Assembly: GCF_042610425.1 (NCBI RefSeq)
Contig: NZ_JBGJZM010000001.1
Location: 744,001 to 808,000, forward strand
Length of the DNA stretch: 64,000 nt
Origin: Ectobacillus sp042610425
GTDB taxonomy: Bacteria > Bacillota > Bacilli > Bacillales > Bacillaceae_G
Reading direction: 5' to 3'
This document shows, one piece after another, positions 53,623-62,303 of the stretch (position 1 is its first letter; each line of letters begins with the position of its first letter). The translations under genes were made by a program, and so were the position numbers. Below the pieces are notes generated by a model. That model did not search any database. It was not told the origin of the DNA and was given only the letters and a program-made list of their open reading frames with translations.

Positions 53623-53814
53623 GTGGGTGATCGTCAATCAGCATTAGATATGGCGTTAAAACAAATAGAGAAGCAATTCGGTAAAGGCTCTATCATGAAG
53701 CTAGGAGAGCAATCTGACAAAAGAGTTTCTACAATTTCAAGCGGTTCATTAGCATTGGACGTTGCACTAGGTGTTGGTGGATATCCTAGAGGTAGAGTGA
53801 TAGAAATTTATGGT
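53623..53814 (+). CDS. recA: RecA recombinase, exon 1
   Basis: Codons 1-64 of RecA (GTG start, AAGGAGG upstream), ending RGRVIEIYG, where Gly64 is the first residue of the Walker A loop. Unspliced translation would read into the intron and stop after five extra residues (ERISC-stop at 53830-53832), giving an inactive 69-residue peptide. Splicing to 54159 gives 346 residues, matching B. subtilis (348). The 5' splice site follows a T, as group I introns require. Confidence 0.93.
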
Positions 53815-54158
53815 GAACGTATATCTTGCTAGATTTGCAAGAATATCGCCCGCTTACTGGGAAACGAGTAAGATGAAAGGGGCAAAATCGGAGAACATCT
53901 CAAGGTATGAGACAATTCCGAGGTAACTGCAAGAGGTAATACTCTCGTAGCACCGTAACGCGTACCAGGTGAACCTGCATGGCAGAATATAATCCTGGCA
54001 AGAGTGTCCCTTCCCTAACAGCTTTAAGCTGAGGGATAATATGTACGCTGAGCTGAGCTGGAATTGACCAGTTGTAGTTGTATGGTCTTCCAGAGCCATA
54101 CAATGATGAGGGTGACCTCCAGAAGCAAGGATAAAAAGCCTTGTGTATAACAATCCTG
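53815..54158 (+). ncRNA. Group I self-splicing intron in recA, 344 nt
   Basis: Boundaries set by protein continuity and group I rules: the exon ends in T (GGT, 53814) and the intron ends in G (54158). Core pieces visible: a P7-like pairing between CCAGG (about 53968-53972) and CCTGG (about 53996-54000), with an S-like AATATAATCC run at the second strand, and a peripheral P9-type hairpin TTGTATGG/CCATACAA (about 54076-54105). No endonuclease ORF. A group I intron in B. anthracis recA is described (Ko and co-workers, 2002) and it interrupts the same ATP-loop region as I recall. Confidence 0.88.
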
Positions 54159-55007
54159 CCCGAATCATCTGGTAAAACAACTGTTGCTCTTCATGCAATT
54201 GCACAAGTGCAAGCAACGGGTGGCCAAGCTGCCTTTATTGATGCAGAGCATGCGTTAGATCCTGAGTATGCACAAAAGCTGGGAGTTAACATAGACGAGT
54301 TATTACTTTCACAACCTGATACAGGGGAACAGGCTTTGGAAATTGCGGAAGCTCTTGTTCGCAGTGGTGCTATTGACATTATTGTCATAGACTCAGTAGC
54401 AGCTCTAGTGCCAAAAGCTGAAATTGAAGGGGAAATGGGAGACTCCCATGTAGGTCTTCAAGCACGTTTAATGTCACAAGCTTTGCGTAAGCTTTCTGGA
54501 GCAATTAACAAGTCTAATACCATTACAATTTTTATTAATCAAATTCGTGAAAAAGTTGGAGTCATGTTTGGTAACCCAGAAACGACACCAGGTGGACGGG
54601 CTTTGAAGTTTTATTCTTCTGTCCGTTTAGAAGTGCGACGTGCTGAACAATTGAAGCAAGGTAATGATATTGTCGGGAATAAGACAAGAATCAAAGTTGT
54701 GAAGAATAAGGTGGCTCCTCCGTTCCGTACGGCTGATGTAGATATTATGTATGGAGAGGGAATTTCTAAAGAAGGCGAAATTCTTGATATGGCAACGGAA
54801 CTTGATATTGTTCAAAAGAGTGGGGCATGGTATTCCTATAATGAAGAACGTTTAGGTCAAGGTCGTGAAAATTCAAAAACATTCTTAAAAGAAAACTTGC
54901 AAATTCGAGATGATATTGCAAATAAAGTTCGAGAACATTATCAGATTTCTGATAAGGATAATTCCATACAGCTCGATAATGAGAACCCAAGTTTGCTAGA
55001 AGATTAA
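54159..55007 (+). CDS. recA: RecA recombinase, exon 2
   Basis: Codons 65-346: begins PESSGKTT, completing the Walker A loop GPESSGKT at residues 64-71. Also present: the MAW/Walker B segment DIIVIDSVAALVPKAEIEG, loop L1/L2 DNA-binding region (MSQALRKLSGAINK, FINQIREKVGVMFGNPETTPGG) and the C-terminal domain (RENSKTFLKENLQIRDDI). No RBS or start of its own upstream, so it needs splicing. Followed by a terminator. Confidence 0.95.
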   Translation, partial: PESSGKTTVALHAIAQVQATGGQAAFIDAEHALDPEYAQKLGVNIDELLLSQPDTGEQALEIAEALVRSGAIDIIVIDSVAALVPKAEIEGEMGDSHVGLQARLMSQALRKLSGAINKSNTITIFINQIREKVGVMFGNPETTPGGRALKFYSSVRLEVRRAEQLKQGNDIVGNKTRIKVVKNKVAPPFRTADVDIMYGEGISKEGEILDMATELDIVQKSGAWYSYNEERLGQGRENSKTFLKENLQIRDDIANKVREHYQISDKDNSIQLDNENPSLLED

Positions 55008-55033
55008 AAAGACACGTGTAATGTGTCTTTTTT
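55008..55033 (+). terminator. Intrinsic terminator after recA
   Basis: AAAAGACAC/GTGTCTTTT stem (about 55009-55017, 55022-55030) followed by a long T-run. Confidence 0.85.
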
Positions 55034-55104
55034 TTTACACATACATATGCTTTGTGATACCGCTTACTATACTACTGTGTAAAGAATGTAAAGACATACA
55101 GCCC

Positions 55105-55133
55105 TTGACAATGAAAATATCGAACTATACAAT
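55105..55133 (+). promoter_or_regulatory. SigA-type promoter of rny
   Basis: Consensus TTGACA (55105-55110), 17-base spacer, TACAAT (55128-55133). Leaves a leader of about 215 nt before the rny start at 55358; the remainder of the 350-bp recA-rny gap shows no ORF with a ribosome-binding site. Confidence 0.8.
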
Positions 55134-55357
55134 AAGTTTGTATATTCTTTTTTTACCATTTTCATCATACCTTCATCAGTACATGAGGATATGACAAACG
55201 GGTTTGACATAGGTCTTCGTTTGAAAAGAATAATTATGACTATACAGTAAAATTGAAAATTGTTTTAACATGGATGAAAAGGAGTTATCGCTGTACATTG
55301 TTATGTAATGTACGTGCTGGCAGTCTTTTCTCATTCATAGCAAGAGGAGGTGAAAGT

Positions 55358-56920
55358 ATGAACACACTAACGATTGTCATCTCCCTGTTGCTTACAGCGA
55401 TTGTCAGTGCAGTTGTTGGCTTTTTTGTTCGGAAATCCATTGCGGAAGCAAAAATTAATGGTGCTACTTTTGCAGCGAGTCAAATCGTTGAAGATGCGCG
55501 TCGGGAATCCGAAGCATTGAAAAAGGAAGCGCTATTAGAAGCAAAGGATGAAATTCATAAACTTCGTACAGAAGCAGAATTAGAAATTCGTGATCGAAGA
55601 AGTGAGTTGCAAAAACAAGAAAATCGTTTAATGCAAAAAGAAGAGAACCTAGACCGCAAGGATGAATCACTTGACAAGCGTGAACAATTGCTTGAAAAGA
55701 AAGAGGATTCTCTAACATTGAGACAACAGCAAATTGAAGAGTTGGAAAGCAAAGTGGGAGAGCTCGTTCAAGCCCAACAGCGGGAATTAGAACGTATTTC
55801 TGGTTTAAACCGCGAGGAAGCAAAATCTATTGTATTAGATAAAGTTGACAAAGAACTTTCTCATGACATTGCAGTGAAGATTAAAGAGAGTGAAATGCGT
55901 GCTAAAGAGGATGGAGACAAAAAAGCAAAAGAAATTTTGTCTTTAGCTATCCAAAGATGTGCTGCTGACCACGTGGCTGAAACTACTGTTTCTGTCGTGA
56001 ACCTTCCAAACGATGAAATGAAGGGTCGGATTATCGGACGTGAAGGTCGTAACATTCGTACACTAGAAACGTTAACAGGTATTGATCTCATCATTGATGA
56101 TACGCCAGAAGCAGTGATTTTATCGGGTTTTGATCCAATTCGTCGAGAAACAGCTCGTATTGCGTTAGACAAGCTTGTGCAAGATGGCCGTATCCATCCA
56201 GCGCGTATTGAAGAAATGGTAGAAAAGTCAAGACGTGAAGTAGATGAATATATCCGTGAGGTTGGAGAACAATCGACCTTTGAGGTTGGAGTCCATGGAT
56301 TACATCCAGACTTGATTAAAATATTAGGTCGATTGAAATTTAGAACTAGCTATGGACAAAACGTATTGAAGCATTCTATGGAAGTGGCATACTTAGCCGG
56401 TCTTATGGCTTCTGAGCTTGGAGAAGATTTGAAGCTTGCACGTCGTGCAGGATTACTTCATGATATTGGTAAAGCGATTGACCACGAAGTAGAAGGAAGT
56501 CACGTTGAAATTGGCGTAGAACTAGCAACGAAATATAAGGAACATCCGGTTGTAATTAACGCAATTGCTTCTCACCATGGTGATACAGAACCAACTTCTG
56601 TTATTTCTGTTCTAGTTGCAGCAGCAGATGCATTATCAGCTGCAAGACCAGGTGCAAGAAGTGAAACGTTAGAAAACTACATCCGAAGACTTGAAAAGCT
56701 TGAAGAAATTTCAGAGTCATATGAAGGCGTTGAGAAATCATACGCAATTCAGGCTGGAAGAGAAGTTCGTATACTTGTAAAACCGGATGCCATTGATGAC
56801 TTAGAGGCACATCGCTTAGCACGTGATATTCGAAAACGAATTGAAAACGAGCTTGATTATCCGGGACATATTAAGGTAACCGTCATTCGAGAAACGAGAG
56901 CAGTAGAATATGCAAAATAA
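55358..56920 (+). CDS. rny: Ribonuclease Y
   Basis: Membrane-anchored endoribonuclease that starts decay of many mRNAs. 520 residues from ATG 55358 (AGAGGAGGTG upstream); the frame is open 35 codons earlier but has no site. One N-terminal transmembrane helix (about 5-24), a long coiled coil (about 30-200), KH domain (GRIIGREGRNIRTLETLTGI near 220) and HD domain with LLHDIGKA near 367. Followed by a terminator and ymdB. Confidence 0.96.
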   Translation: MNTLTIVISLLLTAIVSAVVGFFVRKSIAEAKINGATFAASQIVEDARRESEALKKEALLEAKDEIHKLRTEAELEIRDRRSELQKQENRLMQKEENLDRKDESLDKREQLLEKKEDSLTLRQQQIEELESKVGELVQAQQRELERISGLNREEAKSIVLDKVDKELSHDIAVKIKESEMRAKEDGDKKAKEILSLAIQRCAADHVAETTVSVVNLPNDEMKGRIIGREGRNIRTLETLTGIDLIIDDTPEAVILSGFDPIRRETARIALDKLVQDGRIHPARIEEMVEKSRREVDEYIREVGEQSTFEVGVHGLHPDLIKILGRLKFRTSYGQNVLKHSMEVAYLAGLMASELGEDLKLARRAGLLHDIGKAIDHEVEGSHVEIGVELATKYKEHPVVINAIASHHGDTEPTSVISVLVAAADALSAARPGARSETLENYIRRLEKLEEISESYEGVEKSYAIQAGREVRILVKPDAIDDLEAHRLARDIRKRIENELDYPGHIKVTVIRETRAVEYAK

Positions 56921-56946
56921 AGTGGTGTAAACCACTTTATTTTTTT
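56919..56946 (+). terminator. Intrinsic terminator after rny
   Basis: AAAGTGGT/ACCACTTT stem (56919-56926, 56931-56938), GTAA loop, then A plus seven T. Confidence 0.88.
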
Positions 56947-57048
56947 GGTTATAGGTTATAAATAAAAGATTAATCAGAATGAAAAATATAATATTGTAGC
57001 ATATAAGGGTTGTTCTTTACTATATATGAAATAGGAAGTGTTTATGGG

Positions 57049-57843
57049 ATGAGAATTTTATTCGTCGGTGATGTTGTAGGATCACAGGGTAGAAAAATGA
57101 TTGAAGAATATGTACCAAAATTGAAGAAGAAATATACACCGACTTTGACCATTATAAATGGGGAAAACGCAGCATCAGGAAAAGGAATTACAGAAAAAAT
57201 TTATCGCGGATTTTTGGAAAGTGGTGCGCAAGCAGTAACACTAGGAAATCATACATGGGATAACCGTGATATTTTTGAGTTTATAGATTCTGCGAAATAT
57301 TTAGTACGTCCTGGCAATTTTCCAGAGGGGAATCCTGGGAAGGGCATGATCTTTGTAAATTGTAACGGAGTTGAAGTTGCTATTATAAATTTACAAGGTA
57401 GAACATTTTTACCTGCTATTGACTGTCCATTTAAAAAAGTGGACGAATACATTGCTGAAGCAAAGAAACGAACAAATGTAATTTTTATTGATTTTCATGC
57501 GGAAGCAACGAGTGAAAAACAAGCAATTGGTTGGTATGTAGATGGAAGAGCAACTGCTGTAGTAGGAACACATACACATGTACAAACGGCAGATAATCGT
57601 ATATTACCAGAAGGAACCGCATATATTTCAGATGTTGGAATGACGGGACCTTATGATGGCATTTTGGGTATGGACCGCGAAGTAGTGTTGAAAAAATTCT
57701 TAACGGGTCTTCCTGTTCGGTTTGAAGTGGCTTCTGGTCGGACGCAACTTAGTGCTGTTCTTATAGATGTAAATCCACATACAGGAAAAGCAGAGAAAAT
57801 TGAACGAATTCTAATCAATGATGATCAAAGACTTTTTGAATAG
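57049..57843 (+). CDS. ymdB: YmdB, calcineurin-like metallophosphodiesterase
   Basis: 264 residues, the length of B. subtilis YmdB, a cyclic-nucleotide phosphodiesterase that influences biofilm/motility choice. Metal ligands are seen in VGDVVGSQGR at the N-terminus, NGENAASGKG near 38, GNHTWDN near 67, DFHAEATSEK near 150 and GTHTHVQTAD near 175. ATG 57049 starts just after a weak AGGAAG site; no better start is available. Confidence 0.93.
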   Translation: MRILFVGDVVGSQGRKMIEEYVPKLKKKYTPTLTIINGENAASGKGITEKIYRGFLESGAQAVTLGNHTWDNRDIFEFIDSAKYLVRPGNFPEGNPGKGMIFVNCNGVEVAIINLQGRTFLPAIDCPFKKVDEYIAEAKKRTNVIFIDFHAEATSEKQAIGWYVDGRATAVVGTHTHVQTADNRILPEGTAYISDVGMTGPYDGILGMDREVVLKKFLTGLPVRFEVASGRTQLSAVLIDVNPHTGKAEKIERILINDDQRLFE

Positions 57844-57882
57844 TACACGAAAATGTATTTCTTAAAAAATAAAATTGGATAA

Positions 57883-57912
57883 GCAGGAATATTCTCCCTT
57901 TATCGTGAATAT
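57883..57912 (+). promoter_or_regulatory. Candidate SigH promoter of spoVS
   Basis: GCAGGAATA (57883-57891) matches the SigH -35 pattern RnAGGAwww, and GTGAATAT (57905-57912) contains the GAAT of the -10, 13 bases apart. B. subtilis spoVS is SigH-driven. Confidence 0.5.
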
Positions 57913-57961
57913 ATGTAAAGTAAATTCAATCGCTTAAACGATAACGAGGAGGAAACGAGTA

Positions 57962-58222
57962 ATGGATATATTAAAAGTTAAAGCAACTTCTGTGCCAAAC
58001 TCTGTTGCAGGTGCATTAGCTGGGGTAATCCGCGAACGCGGTTCGGCAGAAATGCAGGCTATTGGAGCGGGTGCGCTGAATCAAGCAGTAAAGGCGGTAG
58101 CGATTGCAAGAGGATTCGTAGCGCCAAGTGGTCTTGACTTAATTTGCGTCCCAGCTTTTACAGATATAATTATTGATGGTGAAGAACGTACGGCTATTAA
58201 AATTATCGTTGAGCCTCGTTAA
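57962..58222 (+). CDS. spoVS: Stage V sporulation protein S
   Basis: 86 residues, the SpoVS length. Alba-like small protein: MDILKVKATSVPNSVAGALAG at the start, ERGSAEMQAIGAGALNQAVKAVAIARGF in the middle, ending ERTAIKIIVEPR. Needed for spore coat and septum stages in B. subtilis. CGAGGAGG precedes the ATG. Terminator follows. Confidence 0.96.
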   Translation: MDILKVKATSVPNSVAGALAGVIRERGSAEMQAIGAGALNQAVKAVAIARGFVAPSGLDLICVPAFTDIIIDGEERTAIKIIVEPR

Positions 58223-58229
58223 TCTAGAA

Positions 58230-58260
58230 AACCTGTTTGCTAAGCAGACAGGTTATTTTA
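58230..58260 (+). terminator. Intrinsic terminator after spoVS
   Basis: AACCTGT with ACAGGTT, extended by TGC/GCA with a T-G mismatch (58230-58240, 58244-58254), TAA loop, then ATTTTA. Confidence 0.8.
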
Positions 58261-58281
58261 TTGTCATAGGAGTGATAGGAA

Positions 58282-59208
58282 TTGAATATATTTGATGCTC
58301 ATTGTGATGTTATTTGGAAGCTATGGGAAAAGAAATGTCAAGTAAGCTTTAAAAATGACAGCAATCTTCATGTAACCCTACATAAATTAAAACAAGCAAA
58401 TGCAAAAATTCAATGTTTCGCAATTTACGTACCGGAAAAAGTACCAATGGAACAACGGTTTGATACAGTACTGGAAATGATTGAGATTTTTTATCGAGAA
58501 ATTTTGGACAAACATCCTGAAATGAAGCTGATTACGACGAAGCATGATAGTCAGATATTAAAAGACGGCGAGATAGGTGCTCTTTTAAGCTTGGAAGGGT
58601 GTGATGCAATTGGAACAAATATTGCTCGGCTTCGTATATTACACCGCCTTGGAGTACGCTCTGTTGGATTAACTTGGAATTATAGTAACTCTGTTGCCGA
58701 TGGTGTATTAGAGCCCCGTGGTGCTGGGTTATCTAATTTTGGAAAAGAAGTAGTGAAAACGCTGAATGAGTATCATTTGTGGACAGATGTGTCTCACCTT
58801 TCAGAAAAGGGATTTTGGGATGTGATGGACTTAGCTCATCATCCTATTGCATCCCATTCTAACGCTCTTTCACTGCATCATCACCCGCGAAATCTAACAG
58901 ACGAACAAATTAAGGCGCTTGTGTTAAAGGATGGCATGATTGGAATTACGTTTTACCCTTCATTTATTACCGATACGAAACCAGCACAAATTACACATAT
59001 ACTTCGTCATGTAGATTATGTGTGTTCATTAGGCGGTGAAAAAAACATTGGCTTTGGATCAGATTTTGATGGTATAGATGAAACCGTTGAGCAGTTGGAC
59101 TCTTATGCAGACTATCAAAATCTTGTTAATGAATTGTTAAAATATTACAAAGAAGAACAAGTAAAAGGGTTTTTATTTTCCAATTTTTTGGATCATATTT
59201 CCTTTTGA
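58282..59208 (+). CDS. Membrane dipeptidase family (M19) peptidase
   Basis: 308 residues, TTG start at 58282 with AGGAG nine bases upstream. Metal-site motifs: FDAHCDVIWKL at residues 4-14, LSLEGCDAIG near 113, HSNALSLHHHPRNLTD near 197 and GFGSDFDGID near 257. Zinc-dependent dipeptidase; the in vivo substrate is unknown. It stands where B. subtilis has tdh-kbl; the cereus group has this gene here as I recall. Confidence 0.88.
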   Translation: MNIFDAHCDVIWKLWEKKCQVSFKNDSNLHVTLHKLKQANAKIQCFAIYVPEKVPMEQRFDTVLEMIEIFYREILDKHPEMKLITTKHDSQILKDGEIGALLSLEGCDAIGTNIARLRILHRLGVRSVGLTWNYSNSVADGVLEPRGAGLSNFGKEVVKTLNEYHLWTDVSHLSEKGFWDVMDLAHHPIASHSNALSLHHHPRNLTDEQIKALVLKDGMIGITFYPSFITDTKPAQITHILRHVDYVCSLGGEKNIGFGSDFDGIDETVEQLDSYADYQNLVNELLKYYKEEQVKGFLFSNFLDHISF

Positions 59209-59464
59209 TAATTTAATTATATGAAAAAGAATATGACCATGGTATAAATGATGTTAAAGGTAAAAAAATATGAATAAAATCAATTCAAATTCTTGCTTTT
59301 TTATCTTACTAGGTCTAGAATTGAAAACGAATTAATGTTATGTAAAAATTCATACTAATTAATGACAGGTATAATATGCATTCGTTGTAGTCCCATAATT
59401 AAGAAAATATTACTATATTTCTGTGATTTTATACTACAATGTTGCAGCTAAAGGGGTGTAGGAG

Positions 59465-61219
59465 ATGATTAATCAGCTTTCCTGGAAAGTCGGAGGACAG
59501 CAAGGTGAAGGAATCGAAAGTACAGGGGAAATTTTCTCTATTGCGTTAAACAGAATGGGATATTACCTGTACGGCTATCGCCATTTCTCTTCACGTATTA
59601 AAGGCGGTCACACTAATAATAAGATTCGTGTAAGCACAACTGAAGTGCGTGCAATCTCTGATGATTTAGATATTCTTGTAGCTTTTGACCAAGATACAAT
59701 CAATGTGAATTTCCATGAATTACGTGACGGCGGGATCGTTATTGCGGATTCTAAGTTTAATCCAACAATCCCAGACGATTCTAAAGTTTCTTTGTATGCG
59801 GTTCCATTCGTTGACATTGCTACAGAACTTGGAACTTCATTAATGAAAAACATGGTTGCTGTAGGTGCTTCTTCAGCAATTCTAGGTCTTAATGAAACTG
59901 CTTATCTTGAGGTAGTTAATGAAATCTTTGGTAAAAAAGGCCAACAAGTTGTTGAAAAGAATATTGAAGCAATTAAACGCGGTTCTGAATATATGAAAGA
60001 ATTGCTTGGTGAAAATACAAACCTAATGCAACTAGAACCAGCAGACGGCAAAAAACGTTTGTTTATGATTGGTAACGATGCGATTGCATTTGGTGCATTA
60101 GCAGGTGGAGCTCGTTTTATGCCTGCATACCCAATTACTCCTGCTTCTGAAATTATGGAATTTTTAATTAAGAAGTTGCCAAAAGTAGGCGGAGCAGTTA
60201 TTCAAACTGAAGATGAAATTGCAGCTTGTACTATGGCAATCGGCGGAAACTACGGTGGCGTTCGTACGCTTACTGCATCTGCAGGTCCTGGTTTATCACT
60301 TATGATGGAAGCAATTGGTTTATCAGGTATGACAGAAACACCACTAGTTATCGTTGATACACAACGTGGCGGCCCAAGTACTGGTCTTCCTACAAAACAA
60401 GAACAATCTGATTTAATGGCTATGATTTACGGAACTCACGGTGAAATTCCGAAGGTTGTAATTGCTCCAAGTACAGTGGAAGAAGCATTCTATGATGCAG
60501 CAGAAGCTTTCAATATCGCTGAAGAATATCAAGTACCAGTTATTCTTATTACAGATCTTCAACTATCACTTGGAAAACAAACAGTAAATCCATTAGATCT
60601 TAATAAAGTTGAAATTCGCCGTGGTAAATTAACGTTCGAAGATCAACCTGAAAGAGAAAATGGCGCTTACTTCAAACGCTACGAAGTAACTGAAGATGGT
60701 GTGTCTCCTCGTGTTGTACCGGGTGTGAAGAACGGTATTCACCACGTTACAGGTGTAGAACATGCTGAAACAGGTAAACCATCAGAATCACCAATAAATC
60801 GTGAAGATCAAATGAATAAACGTTTACGTAAGCTTAATAATATTAAGTTCAATACCCCTGTATATGTAAATGCTCCTCATAAGGATGCTGATATTTTACT
60901 TGTAGGTTTTAACTCTACTCGCGGTGCAATTGAAGAAGCAATGGAACGTCTTGAACAAGAAGGCGTAAAAGTAAATCATGCACATATTCGCTTAATTCAT
61001 CCGTTCCCTACAGATGAACTGCTTCCACTTGTTAAAGATGCAAAACGTGTAATCGTAGTAGAAAATAATGCAACTGGTCAACTTGCAAATATTATTAAAA
61101 TGAACCTAGGCAATGGAGAAAAAATTTCTAGCCTATTGAAATATGATGGCAATCCGTTCTTACCAAAGGATGTTTACAACGAATGTAAAAAAGGGGTTGT
61201 AGTAAATGGCAACATTTAA
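59465..61219 (+). CDS. korA: 2-oxoacid:ferredoxin oxidoreductase, alpha subunit (gamma-alpha fusion)
   Basis: 584 residues. The N-terminal 190 residues are the gamma domain (GGQQGEGIESTGEIFS, GGHTNNKIRVST) and the rest is the alpha subunit (YPITPASEIMEFLIKKLP near 220, GGPSTGLPTKQEQSDL near 300). Works with KorB to decarboxylate 2-oxoglutarate or a related 2-oxoacid to acyl-CoA using ferredoxin; substrate specificity not certain. GGTGTAGGAG precedes the ATG. Overlaps korB by 14 bases. Confidence 0.9.
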   Translation: MINQLSWKVGGQQGEGIESTGEIFSIALNRMGYYLYGYRHFSSRIKGGHTNNKIRVSTTEVRAISDDLDILVAFDQDTINVNFHELRDGGIVIADSKFNPTIPDDSKVSLYAVPFVDIATELGTSLMKNMVAVGASSAILGLNETAYLEVVNEIFGKKGQQVVEKNIEAIKRGSEYMKELLGENTNLMQLEPADGKKRLFMIGNDAIAFGALAGGARFMPAYPITPASEIMEFLIKKLPKVGGAVIQTEDEIAACTMAIGGNYGGVRTLTASAGPGLSLMMEAIGLSGMTETPLVIVDTQRGGPSTGLPTKQEQSDLMAMIYGTHGEIPKVVIAPSTVEEAFYDAAEAFNIAEEYQVPVILITDLQLSLGKQTVNPLDLNKVEIRRGKLTFEDQPERENGAYFKRYEVTEDGVSPRVVPGVKNGIHHVTGVEHAETGKPSESPINREDQMNKRLRKLNNIKFNTPVYVNAPHKDADILLVGFNSTRGAIEEAMERLEQEGVKVNHAHIRLIHPFPTDELLPLVKDAKRVIVVENNATGQLANIIKMNLGNGEKISSLLKYDGNPFLPKDVYNECKKGVVVNGNI

Positions 61220-62072
61220 GGACTTTCGTAATGATGTAAAACCAAACTGGTGCCCAGGATGCGGCGACTACTCAGTACAAGCTGCAATTCAACGTGCAGC
61301 TGCAAATGCAGGACTTGAACCAGATAACATGGCGATAATTTCAGGTATCGGATGTTCTGGACGTATTTCAGGTTACATTAACACATATGGTGTTCATGGT
61401 ATTCATGGACGTGCATTACCAATTGCACAAGGCTTAAAAATGGCAAACCGTGATTTAAAAGTAATCGCTGCTGGTGGTGACGGAGACGGATTTGCAATTG
61501 GTACAGGACATACAATTCACGCAATGCGTCGTAACATTGATATTACTTATATCGTAATGGATAACCAAATTTACGGTTTAACTAAGGGTCAAACTTCACC
61601 ACTAAGTGATGTTGGATTCAAAACAAAGAGTACACCTCAAGGTTCAATTGAGGCACCATTATCTGCAATGCAAGTAGCGTTAACATCAGGTGTTACATTC
61701 CTTGCACAAAGTTTCTCTAGCGATTTAAAGGAACTTACTCAATTAATTGAAGCTGGTATAAACCATAAAGGTTTCTCTTTAATAAATGTATTTAGCCCAT
61801 GTGTAACGTATAACAAAGTAAATACGTACGATTGGTTTAAAGAAAACTTAGTAAAATTAAGCGATGTAGAAGGATATGATCCTACAAACCGCGCTCTAGC
61901 AATGCAAACTTTAATGCAAAATCAAGGTCGTGTAACAGGTTTGATTTATCAAAATGCTGGACAACCTTCATATCAAGAACTGGTAAAAGGATACAGCGAA
62001 ACTCCATTGGTTAACGCTGATCTTAACCTTGATCCTGAATTCTTTGATCAAATCGTTTCAGAATATATGTAA
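61206..62072 (+). CDS. korB: 2-oxoacid:ferredoxin oxidoreductase, beta subunit
   Basis: 288 residues. Thiamine diphosphate motif GGDGDGFAIGTGHTIHAMRRN near residue 90 with the later NQIYGLTKGQTSP; cysteines WCPGCGDY and GIGCSGR provide the FeS ligands. Forms a heterodimer with KorA. Overlapping start gives coupled translation. Terminator follows. Confidence 0.92.
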   Translation: MATFKDFRNDVKPNWCPGCGDYSVQAAIQRAAANAGLEPDNMAIISGIGCSGRISGYINTYGVHGIHGRALPIAQGLKMANRDLKVIAAGGDGDGFAIGTGHTIHAMRRNIDITYIVMDNQIYGLTKGQTSPLSDVGFKTKSTPQGSIEAPLSAMQVALTSGVTFLAQSFSSDLKELTQLIEAGINHKGFSLINVFSPCVTYNKVNTYDWFKENLVKLSDVEGYDPTNRALAMQTLMQNQGRVTGLIYQNAGQPSYQELVKGYSETPLVNADLNLDPEFFDQIVSEYM

Positions 62073-62081
62073 TATCTATGA

Positions 62082-62117
62082 AAAGAACTCCTTCCCGAGA
62101 AGGAGTTCTTTTTTTTA
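62082..62117 (+). terminator. Intrinsic terminator after korB
   Basis: Twelve-pair perfect stem (62082-62093 with 62100-62111), six-base loop, eight T residues. Confidence 0.9.
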
Positions 62118-62303
62118 TCCCGCAATTTTTCCCCAACATTGAATTCCTTTCTGTATCTACCTTATTGTTCCATAATTTATATGATAGTATAGGAGTAGTA
62201 TGTTTTATTTGAAGCAACGTTTGTTGTTTAATTGGTCTAAACGTTTTATACTATGATAATGTGTATGATGTGTAAATTTCACATGACAGAAAGGAGATTA
62301 TTC

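Noticed and set aside
53815..54158. recA as a frameshifted pseudogene
   Set aside because: Both flanks are intact and in frame once a 344-nt segment with group I boundaries and core pairing is removed.
54141..54158. Independent start of a RecA-like protein at ATG 54141
   Set aside because: No ribosome-binding site, and the six codons before Pro65 are intron sequence (ending in the terminal G).
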